Shown one piece after another: positions 43,324 through 56,035 of a stretch of 64,000 bases of DNA. Made by a program: the position numbers and the translations under genes. The notes beneath the pieces are model-generated. The model did not search any database. It had not been told where the DNA came from and saw only the letters and a program-made list of their open reading frames with translations. The stretch is from Eriocheir sinensis (Eukaryota; Arthropoda; Malacostraca; Decapoda; Varunidae): the NCBI RefSeq assembly GCF_024679095.1, contig NC_066518.1:8059110-8123109 (forward strand). Direction: 5' to 3'. How positions within the stretch are numbered: the stretch's first letter is position 1; the number at the start of each line of letters is the position of its first letter.

Positions 43324-43610
43324 TTCTATTGTTTTCTGGTCTCGTGATATTTGTTTGGTCTCAATTCTTCTCTTCTATTTTATCAACATTTTTTTATTCT
43401 TCTATTTTTTCAGTTTCTTATGTCAATGATCATATTCTCATTCTCTCCGCTGGAAAGAAATATATATATTCTATTGTTTTCCGGTCTCGTGATATTATTT
43501 GCTTGGTCTCTCTTCTTCTCTTCTATTTTATCAACATTTTTTTTTTTATTCTTCTATTTTTTTCAGTTTCTTAAGTCAATGATCATATTCTCTTTCTCTC
43601 CTTTTTCTTT
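43324..43610 (+). repeat. 145-bp direct duplication, T-rich
   Basis: A unit starting TTCTATTGTTTTC at 43324 recurs at 43469 with TCTCGTGATATT, TCTATTTTATCAACATTTTT, CAGTTTCTTA and GTCAATGATCATATTCTC in the same order. Only two copies are present. Small indels lie in the T-runs. Confidence 0.92.
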
Positions 43611-45391
43611 TGTCTTTCTCATTTCTCTTGTTTTCTCTCAACTTTTTTTTCTATTTTTTCTCTTCTGTTTGTTCTGTCCGCCTAGTCTTTAAAAACTTTT
43701 TCATTTACACATTAAACTTATTTAACTCTTTTTTTTTTTACATATAATTAGAACATGGCTTATCTGTTTCTTCTTTTTCTTACTCTCTTTCGAACACTTA
43801 TATATGACTTTTCTATTTTTTTCAAGTTCTCTCACCTCTCTTAATCTTTTCTTTTTACCCAGAATTCATCCTACTCGTTCTCTTTCTGGTCATCCTCCTC
43901 GTTCTCTTTCTCCTCTTTTTCACCCTCTTTCGTCTCTTTATATCACATTTCCTCCTATTCATACTTTTATACCTCTTCCTCGACCCTTTCTCTTTCATAC
44001 TACCTCTGACACCATTACCGCCACAACCTTTCCACTCACCTTTCCCTTTCCTTTATCTCTCCACCCCTTGCGGCGCCGACACAACCACCACCCCCACCAT
44101 TACCACCAACCCCCCCCCCCTCCTCCTCCTCAACACGTGTTCCTTGTCTCAGCCATAATCATGCGGGGCTGTCACCTTTGTTGGGGCAGTGATTGAGTAT
44201 TCTAGCTCCCCCCTCTCCCCAGCCTTCCTCTTCCTCCCCCCTCCCCCCAGCCTTCCTCTGCCTCCCCATCCCCCTCCCCAACCCTTCACTTCCCCCAAAG
44301 CCCTCCCTTCCCGCCACGCCCACGAACACCTCACCATCACTATCGCCATTACCACCCCCGTCACTGACCTCTCTTTCTCCTTTTCTTTTTCACAATCATT
44401 TTCTTCCTTTAGCTATCTCCTTCTAAATGCTTACCATCACTGACACGTCTTTCTCTTTTATCTTCTCATTCCCCATCATTCCATTCTTCATCTAATTATA
44501 TAACAACTTATTCTCTCTTCAAGTACCTCACAACCACTGTTCTTCATCGCTGACATCTCTTCCCCTTCATCTCTCTTTACTATCGATATTACTATTGTTT
44601 TATTCATTCATCTTTCCCTGTAACGTCAAAACCTCCCCTTCTGCTTCATTTTTTTTCCCTCAAGCTCCTCGTCGCCCTAAGCCGTGGTAACATTCTGTAT
44701 TACTCCATCATACCAAGTAGTCCTCTCGTTTTCCTTCGTCCTTCATTCCTTCCTTCCTTCCCCTTCTTCCGCCCACATATATTTCTCCTTATTTTCCTTC
44801 CCTACCTTAACTCCTTCTTAACATATTTATTTTCCTTAGCTTCCCGTTCCTTCCTTTCCTTATATCATTCACCTCTTTCAACCCTCTACTAAAATCCTCA
44901 CTTCCTTCTCTCTTCTACTTCCCCTTTTATAAGTTTATACCTCTTTTAATCCTTTGTCTTTTTTTCTTTTTTTGACCACTTAATATCCCAACCTCCCACT
45001 TCCTCTCCACCATTCTTCCTTCTACTCTGCTCCTCTTCCTCCCTCCTGCTTCCCTTTCTCAAGCTTTTCATTATTTACTTTCTTCACCTTTCTTCTTTCC
45101 TCAACAGTTTACTTCACATATCTCCCACTTCCTCTCTACCATTCTTCCTTCTAGCCGCCGCTGCCTCCTCCTCCTCCTCCTCCTCCATCCATCAGGCCAC
45201 ACACCTCCACCTATCAACGTCGTGGTGGATCAGCGGCTGTCATCCACCACCACAATTACGGATCAACAACTATTCTTCTCCCTCCTCCTCCTCCTCCTCC
45301 TCCTCCGTCAAGGTGAGGAGGTGATCATAAGTTTATTTCAACCTACATTTTTTTCTTTTCTTTGAGTCGTGTTTTTTTTTCTTATTTCTTG
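43611..45391. other. Pyrimidine-biased non-coding DNA
   Basis: T/C-rich throughout, with CTC runs at 45167-45188 and 45279-45307 flanking a unique CpG/CAC-containing interval, and C-rich DNA at 44210-44310. No gene. Confidence 0.55.
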
Positions 45392-45393
45392 TT

Positions 45394-45460
<67 letters not shown>
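45392..45460. repeat. (GT)n tract followed by (GA)n tract
   Basis: GT 45392-45418 and GA 45421-45460, nearly adjoining. Confidence 0.96.
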
Positions 45461-45463
<3 letters not shown>

Positions 45464-45613
45464 TTCAGACTCGCACCACGCAGAATAAATTATCAAACAA
45501 GCAAATCAAGTAAACCAATTCGCACCTGCCTGTATAAATAAATGTGTAAATAAATGAATAAATGGAAAAATAAAAGCAATAAAAATACAAACTAATCAAC
45601 AACGGGAGTCACC

Positions 45614-45645
<32 letters not shown>

Positions 45646-45866
45646 CACCATCGAACAATAACACAACATCATCACCACCACCACCACCATCACCCATTAT
45701 GACCAACAGCCTATTTTCCATCGGCCCTCGCATCAACTTTCCCCATCAGGCTTCCCCATAGCTGACAGGTGAGCAATTAGAGCGCTTACCTGGAGGCGGC
45801 ATTTTACTGACAGCCGCGGAAACTCTACGGTCACTACTACCCGCATTTCACTATATGGGAGTTTGT

Positions 45867-45901
<35 letters not shown>

Positions 45902-46260
45902 GTTACTACTACTACTACTGTTACTACTACTACTATTGCTGCTATTACCATCACTCATAAAAAAGTAAATGATAAAAGTAATGAAAATATGTATAAATAA
46001 TAATAATAATTGCCGATATCAATTTCAATAGCATCATATCGCAAAGTAAGCCTTAATAATGCCTTCAGACTCATTATTATTTGTTCCGACTCATCAACGT
46101 AGCTCTTAAAGTAACAAAAGTGATACACAATAGCAATTACATTAGCGAACATCACTCATTTTATCTCAACACTACTGTGACGGGGTTGTGTAACTGACCT
46201 CATTACTAATATTAACAATTATTTTTAATTACACCAACTACGAAGATTAAAAACTCCCTA
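45461..46260. other. Unique segment with ACC, AAC and ACT trinucleotide runs
   Basis: ACC/AAC runs at about 45610-45650 and 45673-45692 and (ACT)n with variants at 45868-45935. The interval 45955-46250 is unique and AT-rich. The open frames in the ACT run are V-rich artefacts. Confidence 0.75.
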
Positions 46261-47680
46261 GTACCCTTTTCCTATCCCGAAACCCTTCCTCCCTTCTTTC
46301 ACGTACGCCTACCTTTTCCGCTTTCTTTCCTTCCTTTCTTTTGAGCATTTCCTTCTTTCCTTCCTTACCCTCTCCTCTTCCTCTCTTTTTACCGTCCCTT
46401 CTATTTTAACCCCCTTTTCTCTTTCCTTCAGCTCTGCCTTTGTCTCCTTCCTTCTTTTCCTTCCTATGTATATACTATCATTTCCCACTTCTTTCTATCC
46501 CTTACAACTCTTTTCTCTATTCATCTACATTATTACCACTACTACTACTACTACTACTACCATCACCACTACTACTATCATTACAACTACTCGCTATTAC
46601 TACTACCTCTGTCACCACTAACTACCACTACTACTATTACTACTACCATCACTACTACTCTGCCTTCCCCTTTTACTACCCCCCCCCCCCCCCGCTCGAG
46701 ATCAATAGGGCAACCATTCCATTACCTCTCCCACCATTACCTTGAACTCCAATAGAACCCCGGAGCGGACCCACGTATGATTTTTGTGTTTTTCTTTATC
46801 CTGTTGTTGTTGTTGTTGTTGTTGCGTTTCGACGGATATAATAACAGCGCGTCGATAATTACTGTATAGACGCCGCTATTACCAATCTGGGAAGCATCAT
46901 TAGGAGACGGCTATTACACCTTTCCCCTCGCTTCCTTCCCCACCCTCTCCCTCCCTCCTTCTCCCCCTTTTACTCCCTTACTCCCTTCCTACCTGTCTGT
47001 CTTCCTTACCTGCTCTTCCTTTCTCCTTCCCTCCCTTACCTGTCTATTCTCTCTCAATTCCCCTCCCTTTCTCTCCTCTCTCCACTTCTCCCCATTCTCT
47101 CCTTCCCCTCCATATCCTCTTTCCCTCCCTCCCCATCTGTCTTTCTTTCCTCTCCCAAGCGTGTCTCCCTCTTCTCTGTGTCTCCCCTCCTCTCTCTTCC
47201 CGTGCCATCCTTCTCCCCTCTCTCTCTCTCTCCCCTGAAGTTCTCTCCCTTTATCCTCCTCTCCCTCACTTCTACCTCTCTCTCCCTCAACATCCCCTTT
47301 TATTCATATTCTTTCATATATTAATCTATTTCTTCCTTCTTCTATTCTTTCACCATTTCATTTCTTTCTCTCTTCCACACACTCCATTCCTTTTTTTAAC
47401 CCCTTGTTTTCCTTTTCTATTTCTCTCATTCTCCTTCCTTTATCTTCACTTCCCCTCTTGATCCTTTCATTCCTCTGTTTCTTTCCCCTCTCTCTCCCTT
47501 CCTCCCTTCCTTCCTCCATCTCTCCCTCACACTCTCTCTGTTCCTCTCTTTTACCTCTCGATTTCCTTCTCAGTTTCACTCACTCCATTTTCTTTCTCTT
47601 CCCTTCCCCTCTCAATCCTTTCCTTCCTCCCTCCCTCCCTGCCTCCCCTCGGCCACCTGGGGAGGGAAAGGTCGCGGAGG
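46261..47680. other. Pyrimidine-rich domain
   Basis: C/T-rich, with (ACT)n-type runs at 46530-46665, a C-run at 46680-46694 and (GTT)n at 46803-46825. A short unique CpG-containing interval lies at 46830-46910. No gene. Confidence 0.7.
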
Positions 47681-47749
47681 AACAAACATTATAGATGAAA
47701 CTGTATTTTGGACTGGCTTCCCACACCGTCATTATCGATCCTTAATGAT

Positions 47750-48065
47750 GGGTTGAGCTGGGGAGAGGGTGCAGGGGGGTGAGGGAGAGAGAGGGAAGTG
47801 GGGAGAAGGGGAGGTGGCGGAGAGAGTGCTATGGCGGTGGGGGAAGAGGGTGTGGTGAGGGGGATAGACGTTGTTTTGGGTGAGGGGAAGGGAGTGCGGT
47901 GGAGGGGACAGGATATGGTGGGGGAGAGGGGAAGGGTGGGGAGAGAGTGAGGTAGAGGGAGCTATGATGATGGGGGAAGGTTTGGTGGAGGGGGGGTGGA
48001 AGGGGAGAGGGGGTGGTGATGAGAAGAAGGGGTAGAGGGGTGACTGAGGGTTAAGGAAAGGGGTG
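47750..48065. repeat. G-rich polypurine block
   Basis: About 315 bp dominated by GGGGA, GGGGGT and GAGGG on the + strand. Many windows contain four or more G-runs within 30 bp, so G-quadruplex formation is plausible. Confidence 0.75.
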
Positions 48066-48364
48066 TTATTAATCATTCTGCCCTTCACCCCTTCCCCGCA
48101 GTCTTGTGTTTCCAAGCTATTTCCCTTCCTTAATCTACTGGTGTTGTTGTTTTCACTTTATATCCACTTTATATTTTCCACTTTCTTCTCTTCTATATGG
48201 TTGTCTTTTGTCTTTTTCCTTGATGCTCCTTTTCCTAATTCCCTTTTGGTTCGGCTATTCCTTTGGGTTATTTTTTTTTTCCTCTTACTCATCTCTTCTT
48301 TATACATATTTCCTTTATTTACTATTTTTCTTTCTTCATATTTTCCCTCATACCTTTTTCCTTG

Positions 48365-48429
<65 letters not shown>

Positions 48430-48653
48430 TTACATATTTCCTTTTCTCGCTTATTTTTTTCCTTCGCTCTTATTTTTCCTCTTCCCTATCTTTCCTTTCT
48501 TCTTTTACTTTTACCCTCGTTCTCTTTCTACATATCTTCCTCCTCCTACTCCTCCTCCTCCTCCTCCTCCTCCTCCTCCTCCTCTTCCTCCTACTTTTCT
48601 TATCTAAATTGTGTTTCTTGTCTTGACCCACTTGTATATACGCCGGAAATGGA

Positions 48654-48706
<53 letters not shown>

Positions 48707-48910
48707 GTTTATTTTTCCAGCAGTCCGTTTTCTCTATCCAACTTTACTCGCGTTTCAACATTCTTTTTTTCACTGTACTTTTTGTTGTTTTAGTGTTTTT
48801 TCACTTTTTTTTCTGTTCCCTGTCCGTTGTTTTAGCAAGTGCCCACATTTTCGAGTACTCGTGAATTCCTTTTTTTTTTTTTTTTTTCATTCTCTTTTTC
48901 CCCAACGTAA
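48066..48910. other. Pyrimidine-rich block with CT and CCT tracts
   Basis: CT at 48366-48429 with TT interruptions, CCT at 48540-48590, CT at 48657-48703 and a T-run at 48870-48888. No gene. Confidence 0.85.
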
Positions 48911-49443
48911 AATGAGTTCATATGGGTAAGTTCAGACAGACAGACAGACAGACGGACAGACAGGCAAATACAGACAGGCAAACACAAAAGACACACTGCC
49001 CAGCCTCCTAGCCCCCTTAATCTCCGACAAACAACAAAAGCAAACAGTTAGGACTATACGGTTTTCCTCTTTCCTCTCCTCCCGTATTTTCCTCTTTTCT
49101 CTTCCTTCTTTTACCCTTTTCTCTTCCTTTCCTCTTTCCCTTTTTGTCCTTCTTCTATGCTATTATTCACCTTTTCTTTATTACATCCCCCCACCCCCCC
49201 CCCCGTTCCCTTCTCTTCCTTACGTATTCCATTTCCCTCTCTTTCTCCTTTCTATTCCTTCTGTTGCCCTTCCCTTTTCCCTCCCTCCCTTCTTTCCTTT
49301 ACTGTTTACTACTATTCCCCTTATCCTTTTTTCCCTCCCCACCCGTTCCCCTCCCTTCCTTAAGTACTCCATTTCCCTCTCCCCTTCCTCTTCTTTCCCT
49401 TCCTACTACTATTTTTCCTCTTCTTTTCTCCTTTTCCCTACTT
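48911..49443. other. CAGA repeats then pyrimidine-rich DNA
   Basis: CAGA tetranucleotides at 48937-48966. From 49060 C/T-rich, with loose repeats of CCCTTCCTTA(A/C)GTA(C/T)TCCATTT at about 49212 and 49354. Confidence 0.65.
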
Positions 49444-49672
49444 TAGGGGAGGCGGTGGCTGAGTCGTGTTCAGGAGGCGAGTTCAATCGCCCGGTGCCAT
49501 GTCCAGAAGAATCAACCCGGACTCTAGATTCTAGGATCAAAATGAGCCCTGGGAGGGCAGCATGAGCCAATGCAAGATGGCGCCACTATAAACACTCGCC
49601 TGCGCCAGAACGACCATCAGGACCCACTGAATGAAGCCTTGACCGACCATCAAGATCCACTGGAAGACATTT
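49444..49672 (+). mobile_element. tRNA-derived SINE, about 229 bp
   Basis: The 5' head reads GGCGGTGGCTGAGTCG. TGGCTGAGTCG at 49456-49466 is a perfect match to the RNA polymerase III A-box consensus. GTTCAATCG at 49481-49489 matches the B box except for the last base. The head ends CCGGTGCCA, as expected for a tRNA acceptor end. The A-to-B gap is only 14 bp against about 30 or more in tRNAs, suggesting an internal deletion. The body is non-repetitive (CGGACTCTAGATTC, GCATGAGCCAATGC, AGATGGCGCC) and ends with two related CGACCATCA(G/A)GA(C/T)CCACTG blocks at about 49609 and 49642. No A tail is clear. Confidence 0.7.
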
Positions 49673-50229
49673 CCCTCCTCGTTTTCCCTTCCCACATTCC
49701 TCCATTCCTTCCTTTCTTTTCTTACTCTTTCGTTTTTCCTTTCCTTCCTTATTCCCTTTCCTTTATACTATCACTTCCCTTTTCCTATTCACTCCACCCA
49801 AGTTACTTCTTTCCCTTCCTCTACCCCGTCACCACCCATTTCAATACCCCATCCCATTCCCAAGCATACACTAAGCAACACATCTTTCCCACTCACACAC
49901 CCTTTTCCTTTTCCCTTCCAGCCTTCTCTTCCTTTACCCCAAAAAGCGCCCGTCCTCTCCTTCTCTTACCCCAATTTACACACCCTTTTCCATCCCTCAC
50001 CTTCTCCTAACCAGTTTTCTTCTTCCCTTACCCCAAGTTACACCCAATCCTCCCTCCGTCCCTCGCCTCCTGCTAGCCACTTAAAACCATACAGTCCTCC
50101 TTGCCACACTTCCTTGCCCTCCTCGTTACGGCGGTAGAGGCGGTAAATTCGGCACTGGGACGGCAGAAGCGTGGGAATTATAGAGGAAATTAAATTAAGG
50201 CGGTGATGCTGAAGTGGTGTGGGCGGGCG
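49673..50229. other. Pyrimidine-rich then unique segment
   Basis: C/T-rich to 50090 with loose CTTCCCTTACCCCAA(T/G)TTACAC repeats at about 49970 and 50022. Unique and CpG-containing at 50100-50229. No gene. Confidence 0.55.
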
Positions 50230-51485
50230 AGCATCCAAGCTAACATGGGAGACTGGAGAAAGTTGGGGGGGAGAGGAGAAGGGAGAAGGGAGAAAGCTGG
50301 GAGTGAGAGGAGAAGGGAGAAGAGAAAATTGGGAGGAGAAGCAGCAGAAGGGGAGAGAAAGAAAGAGATTGAAAGAAGAGGAACAGATCCCAGTGAACAA
50401 AGAGGAATGGAGAGTACGAAAGAAGGGGAGAGAAAAAATAAGAGCAGAAAGGAAAGAATACAAGAAAAAAGAATGATGAAAGGGAAGGGAAAGGAATGAA
50501 AGAAAAGAAATATGTCAGTAGCGCACGAATGAAGCACACGAAAGAAGGGAAAAGAAAAATAAGAGACGGAGAAAAGAAAGGATATATAGGAAAAGGACTG
50601 ATGCAAGGGAAAGGAAGAAGAAAGCAGAAAGAAGAATAAGTCTGGGTGAATCTTCAAGAGTAAAGAAGGACAGGAAGGAAAGAGAGGAAAAGAAACAGAG
50701 AAAGGAAAGAATGCAAGGGAAAAAGATGGATGCAAGGGAAAAAGGAAAAGAATGAAAGGACAGGAAGGAAAGGGAAGAGGAAAAGAAAGAGAAAGGAAAG
50801 AATGCAAGGGAAAAAGATGAATGCAAGGGAAAAAGGAAAAGAATGAAAGGAGAGGAGTGGGCCAAAGTGAATCATCAGGAGAAATGGAGAACACGAAACA
50901 AAGGGAGAGGAAAATAACCCATGAGAGGAAAGAGAGAATGCAAGGGAGAGATGGATGAGGGCGAGGGAAAACGAATAGGTCCAAGGGAATTCGCGGGTGA
51001 CAAGAACGGGAAATGGAGTACAAGGGAACAAAGAGAAAGAGAACAAGGGAAAAGGAGGGAAAAGTAAGAGGCGAGATTGAATATATAAAAAAACAGTAAA
51101 TAAAAATAAAAAGAATAGGTAAGAGGAAATTGAAAAAGCTGGAGATGGAAACGAGTGAAGGTGAGTAAATAGGTCTAGGAGTTTGTACAAATACTACGTA
51201 GGAAAATTAAGAGAAAAGGGAGAGTATTGAGAGATGAGAAAGGGGGAAGAGGGAGGGAGGGAAGGAAGGAAGGAAATCTATAAAGGAAGTTGGTGGTCTT
51301 AAACGAAGCTATGGAGAGTGAGGGAAAGAAAAGCGTAAAGGGATGGAAATAAAGGGAAAAACAACAACAAATAACCAGTGAAAGAGAGAACGTGTTTGGA
51401 GAAGGAAATGAAGGAAGAGGGGAAAGAAGTAGACGGAGGAAGAGAAGGAGGAATAACGGAGAGAAAACGAGAGGAAACATGACTG
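50230..51485. repeat. Purine-rich domain with tandem repeats
   Basis: A/G-rich. Positions 50560-51060 contain repeats with GAATGCAAGGGAAAAAG; two clear neighbours start at about 50700 and 50791 (91-bp step). Upstream units near 50420 and 50530 share CACGAAAGAAGG(G/A). The - strand frames are S/F/P low complexity. Confidence 0.8.
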
Positions 51486-51486
51486 A

Positions 51487-51623
<137 letters not shown>

Positions 51624-51654
51624 GAGAGAGAGAGAGAGAGGAAGGGCAGAGGAT

Positions 51655-52090
51655 GGGTTAGAGGAAGGGAAGGGGTAGAGGATGGGGGTTGAGGGAAGGA
51701 AGGTAGAGGAAGGGGGAGGGAAGGGGAGGGTGAAGAGGGAAGGGGGAAGGAAGGGTAGAGGATAGGGGTTGAGGGGAGGGAAGGGAGGAAGGGGATGGGG
51801 TTAGAGGGGAAGGAAGGGGTAGAAAGGGGGTTTGAGGGGAAGGGAAGGGGTAGAGGATGAGGGGTTAGAGGGGAAGGGAAGGGGTAGAGGATGGGGGTTA
51901 GAGGGGAAGGGAGGGGGTAGAGAAAGGGGGTTAGTGGGGAAGGGAAGGGGTAGAGGATGGGGGTTAGAGGGGAAGGGAAGGGGTAGAGGAAGGGGGTTTG
52001 AGGGGAAGGGAAGGGGTAGAGGAAGGGGGTTTGAGGGGAAGGGAAGGGGTAGAGGATGAGGGGTTAGAGGGGAAGGGAAGAGGGGAGGAA
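51655..52090 (+). repeat. 33-bp G-rich minisatellite, about 13 copies
   Basis: GGGGTAGAGGA plus a GGGGGTTAGAGGGGAAGGGAA-type segment repeats, with clear starts at 51848, 51881, 51914, 51948, 51980, 52013 and 52046. The upstream part is degenerate. Each unit contains at least four G-runs. Because 33 is a multiple of three, all frames stay open, giving G/R/E-rich + frames and P/L/S-rich - frames that I treat as artefacts. Confidence 0.92.
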
Positions 52091-52418
52091 GGGGGGGAAG
52101 AGGTACAAGGTTGGGATAGGTTATGGGCGACCACGTGTATTTTATTACCATTATGGCGCACACCTATTATGCTGCGAGGTAAACCTATTTTATTTTAAGA
52201 GTGAACACACCCGATAAAAAAAAAATAGTAATAATAATAAAGTCATAACAGCGGCGGCGCCAACCTCGTCGTAAATCCGCGGGGAAATTTTCAACAGAAG
52301 TGCAAATTTAATAGGTTGTAAAAAAGCGCGGGAAAATGTACACACCGGAGCGCTCGGCCACGTGATTCACAGCATATTAAAAACTTGTGCTTTATAACTG
52401 GCCACTGATTTTAGCACA

Positions 52419-52419
<1 letters not shown>
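52091..52419. other. Unique, CpG-containing segment
   Basis: Non-repetitive DNA with CpG at 52250-52365. No gene signal. Confidence 0.5.
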
Positions 52420-52477
<58 letters not shown>

Positions 52478-52511
52478 CAGCTGGTGGGCGTGGAAGCGTT
52501 CTCACGTCCAC

Positions 52512-52547
<36 letters not shown>
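52420..52547. repeat. Two (AC)n tracts
   Basis: AC runs at 52420-52474 and 52515-52547 around a 40-bp unique spacer. Confidence 0.97.
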
Positions 52548-53519
<972 letters not shown>

Positions 53520-54190
53520 GGAAGGAATGGAAGGAAGGAAGGAAGGAGGGAAGGAAGGAAGGAAGGAAGGAAGGAAGGAAGGAAGGATGGAAGGAAGGAA
53601 GGAAGGAAGGAAGGATGGAAGGAAGGAAGGAAGGAAGGAAGGAAGGAAGGGAGGAAGAAGGGAAGTAATGACGCTTGGCTGAAGATGGAAAGTGAAGAGG
53701 GGAAGAAGGGAGAGCAAGAGGGATAAGGGTAATAAGACGAAGAGGAGGAGGAGGAGGAGGAGGAGGAGGAGGAGGAAATCGTATAAATGAGGGGAGGAGG
53801 GCGAGAGGTGACGGATGAGATGAGTGGGAAATGAAGGAAAGAAAACGGAAAAATTTCTTAATAAGCCGAGAAATGAGAAGGAAAACGAAGGAAATTGTGA
53901 ACCTATGAGGGAGGACTAAGCAAATCAAGGAAAGGAATAGGAAGGAAAAGGAAAGGAAACTAACGAAAGAGGAAGGGAAGGAAAGGGAAGGGAGGGAAAG
54001 GAAAGGAAAGGAAAGGAAGGGGAAGGGAAGCAAAGGGAAGAGAAGGAAATGAAAGGGAAGGGGAAGGGAAAGGAAGGGAAGGGAAGGGAAGGAGGAAAGG
54101 AAAGGAATGGAAAAGAAAGGAAAGAAAAGAAAAGGAAAGGAAGGGAAGGGAGGAGAAGGAAAGGGAAGGAAAGAATAAAGAAAAGGAAAA
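53520..54190. repeat. (GGAA)n and (GGAAA)n purine tracts
   Basis: GGAA tetranucleotides with occasional T at 53520-53655, (GAG)n at 53742-53775, and GGAAA/GGGAA pentamers at 53935-54180. Confidence 0.92.
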
Positions 54191-54539
54191 GAAAATAAAT
54201 CAAATGAAAAAAGGAAAAACAGATGGTATGAAAAACTGAGGGATATCAAATAAATCACACGACACAGAACAAGGAGAGAATAAATGAAGTAATAACAGAG
54301 TAAGAGAAGTAAGAGGAAAGGACGGATAATGAAGGAAGAGCGGGGCGGGGATAATATTGACAACGAGGGAACGCAAAAGAGGCGCGGGATGAGAATTGTA
54401 GAAGAGAAAGAAATTGGTGCATAATTCTGAAGGGAAATGAGAATATAAGAAACGCTGAAATTTGAGAGAAGAAAAAAGAAAAAGGAGGAAAAAGTCGACG
54501 AATGCGAACCTTGATTAAGTAAAAATATGAGGACAAAAA
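54191..54539. other. A-rich unique segment
   Basis: No tandem repeats. It leads into the CAGA array. Confidence 0.5.
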
Positions 54540-55062
54540 CGGACAGACAGACAAAGATACAGACACACAGACAGGCAAGAGGCACAGAAACAGACAGAGA
54601 GAATGACAGACAGACAGAGAAAAGAAGAAAGACAAACAGACAGGCATGAATGAGACTGGAATACCCAAAAACAGACAGACAGACAGACAAGACACAGACA
54701 GACAAGAGGCACAGGAACAGACAGAGAAAATGGCAGACAGACAGAAAGAGGAAGAAAGACAAACAGACAAGCATGAATGAGACTGGAATACCCAAAAACA
54801 GACAGAGAGACAGACAGACAGACAAGACACAGACAGACAAGAGGCACAAAAACAGACAGAGAAAATGGCAGACAGACAGAGAGAGGAAGAAAGACAAACA
54901 GACAAGCATGAATGAGACTGGAATACCCAAAAACAGACAGACAGACAGACAGACAGACACAGACAAACACATAGACAGACAAACCTAAATGAACAGAGAA
55001 TGATAGACAGAAAAATAGAGGGAGAAACAGACAGACATGCAGAGAATGAGACGGCAATATCC

Positions 55063-55103
<41 letters not shown>

Positions 55104-55262
55104 AACAGACAGACAGACAGACACAGACAAACACATACGGACAGACAGACATACCTAAAAGAACAGAGAATGATAGACAGAAAAAAAGATAGGGAGAAAC
55201 AGTCAGACAAGCCGAGAATGAGACGGCAATACCCAAAGACAGACAGACAGACAGACAGACAG
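54540..55262 (+). repeat. (CAGA)n higher-order array, about 127-172-bp unit
   Basis: CAGA tetranucleotide blocks alternate with a non-repetitive segment beginning GAATGAGAC(T/G)GGAATACCCAAAAACAG or a variant. Starts fall at 54648, 54775, 54910, 55044 and 55216, steps of 127, 135, 134 and 172. Length varies in the CAGA blocks. The - strand frames are C/L/S/V low complexity from CTGT. Confidence 0.92.
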
Positions 55263-55460
55263 AACGCTGAGAGGATATTATGATCAACAAGACGCAGCGC
55301 ACCATTATAAAACTTGAGTTAATTAGAGAATCACCTAAAAAATGGGAGAAGCAGAAGAAAGAAGGCGAACAAAAGTCGACCAAGAAACAGAAAGACGAAG
55401 AGGAGATCAAAGTACAGCGGACCAAAAGAATGGCTCTTCTCTCCCTCACACATTTCTTTA
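55263..55460. other. Unique A-rich segment
   Basis: No feature recognised. Confidence 0.5.
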
Positions 55461-56035
55461 AGTGCCTCCTCCTCCTCCTCCTTCTCCTCCCCTCCTCTCC
55501 TCTCTTCTCCTCTCCTTCCCCTTCCTTTCCGTTCCTCCCCTGGCCAAACCTTCCTTTCCCTCCCTCTCCCTTCTTCCATCAGTGATCCTTCCCCTTCTCT
55601 CCTCTCCTTTTCTCTCCTCTCCGCCATATATTCCCTTTCCTTCCCCTCTTCCTTTTTTCCTCCTCCTTCTCCTCCCCTACTCTCCTCTCTTCTCCTTCCC
55701 CTTCCTTTCCATTCCTCACCTGGCCCCACCTTCCTTTCCCTCCCTCTCCCTTCTTCCATCAGTGATCCTTCCCCTTCTCTCCTCTCCTCTCTCCTGTCCC
55801 TTTCCTCCCCCTCTCCTTTTCCATCAGTCTCCCCTTCACCTTCTCTCATCTTCTAGTCTAACCTTCCTTTTCTCTTCCTCTCCCTCCTTCCATCAGTCTC
55901 CCTCCTCTTCCTCCTCTTTGACACTCTTTGAAATTATACTCACACACAAAAACAGTAACACCCTCCCTCCTCCCCTCTCTTTCTCCCTCTCCCTCTTCCC
56001 TCCTTCCTCCGTCCCCTCTTCTCCCTAGTTAAGAG
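55461..56035. repeat. 180-bp pyrimidine duplication and flank
   Basis: TTCCATCAGTGATCCTTCCCC occurs at 55573 and 55753, exactly 180 bp apart, with the surrounding C/T-rich sequence nearly identical from about 55470 to 55830. A degenerate TTCCATCAGTCTCCC block recurs twice more (about 55820 and 55888). Long open frames are due to the lack of purines. Confidence 0.9.
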
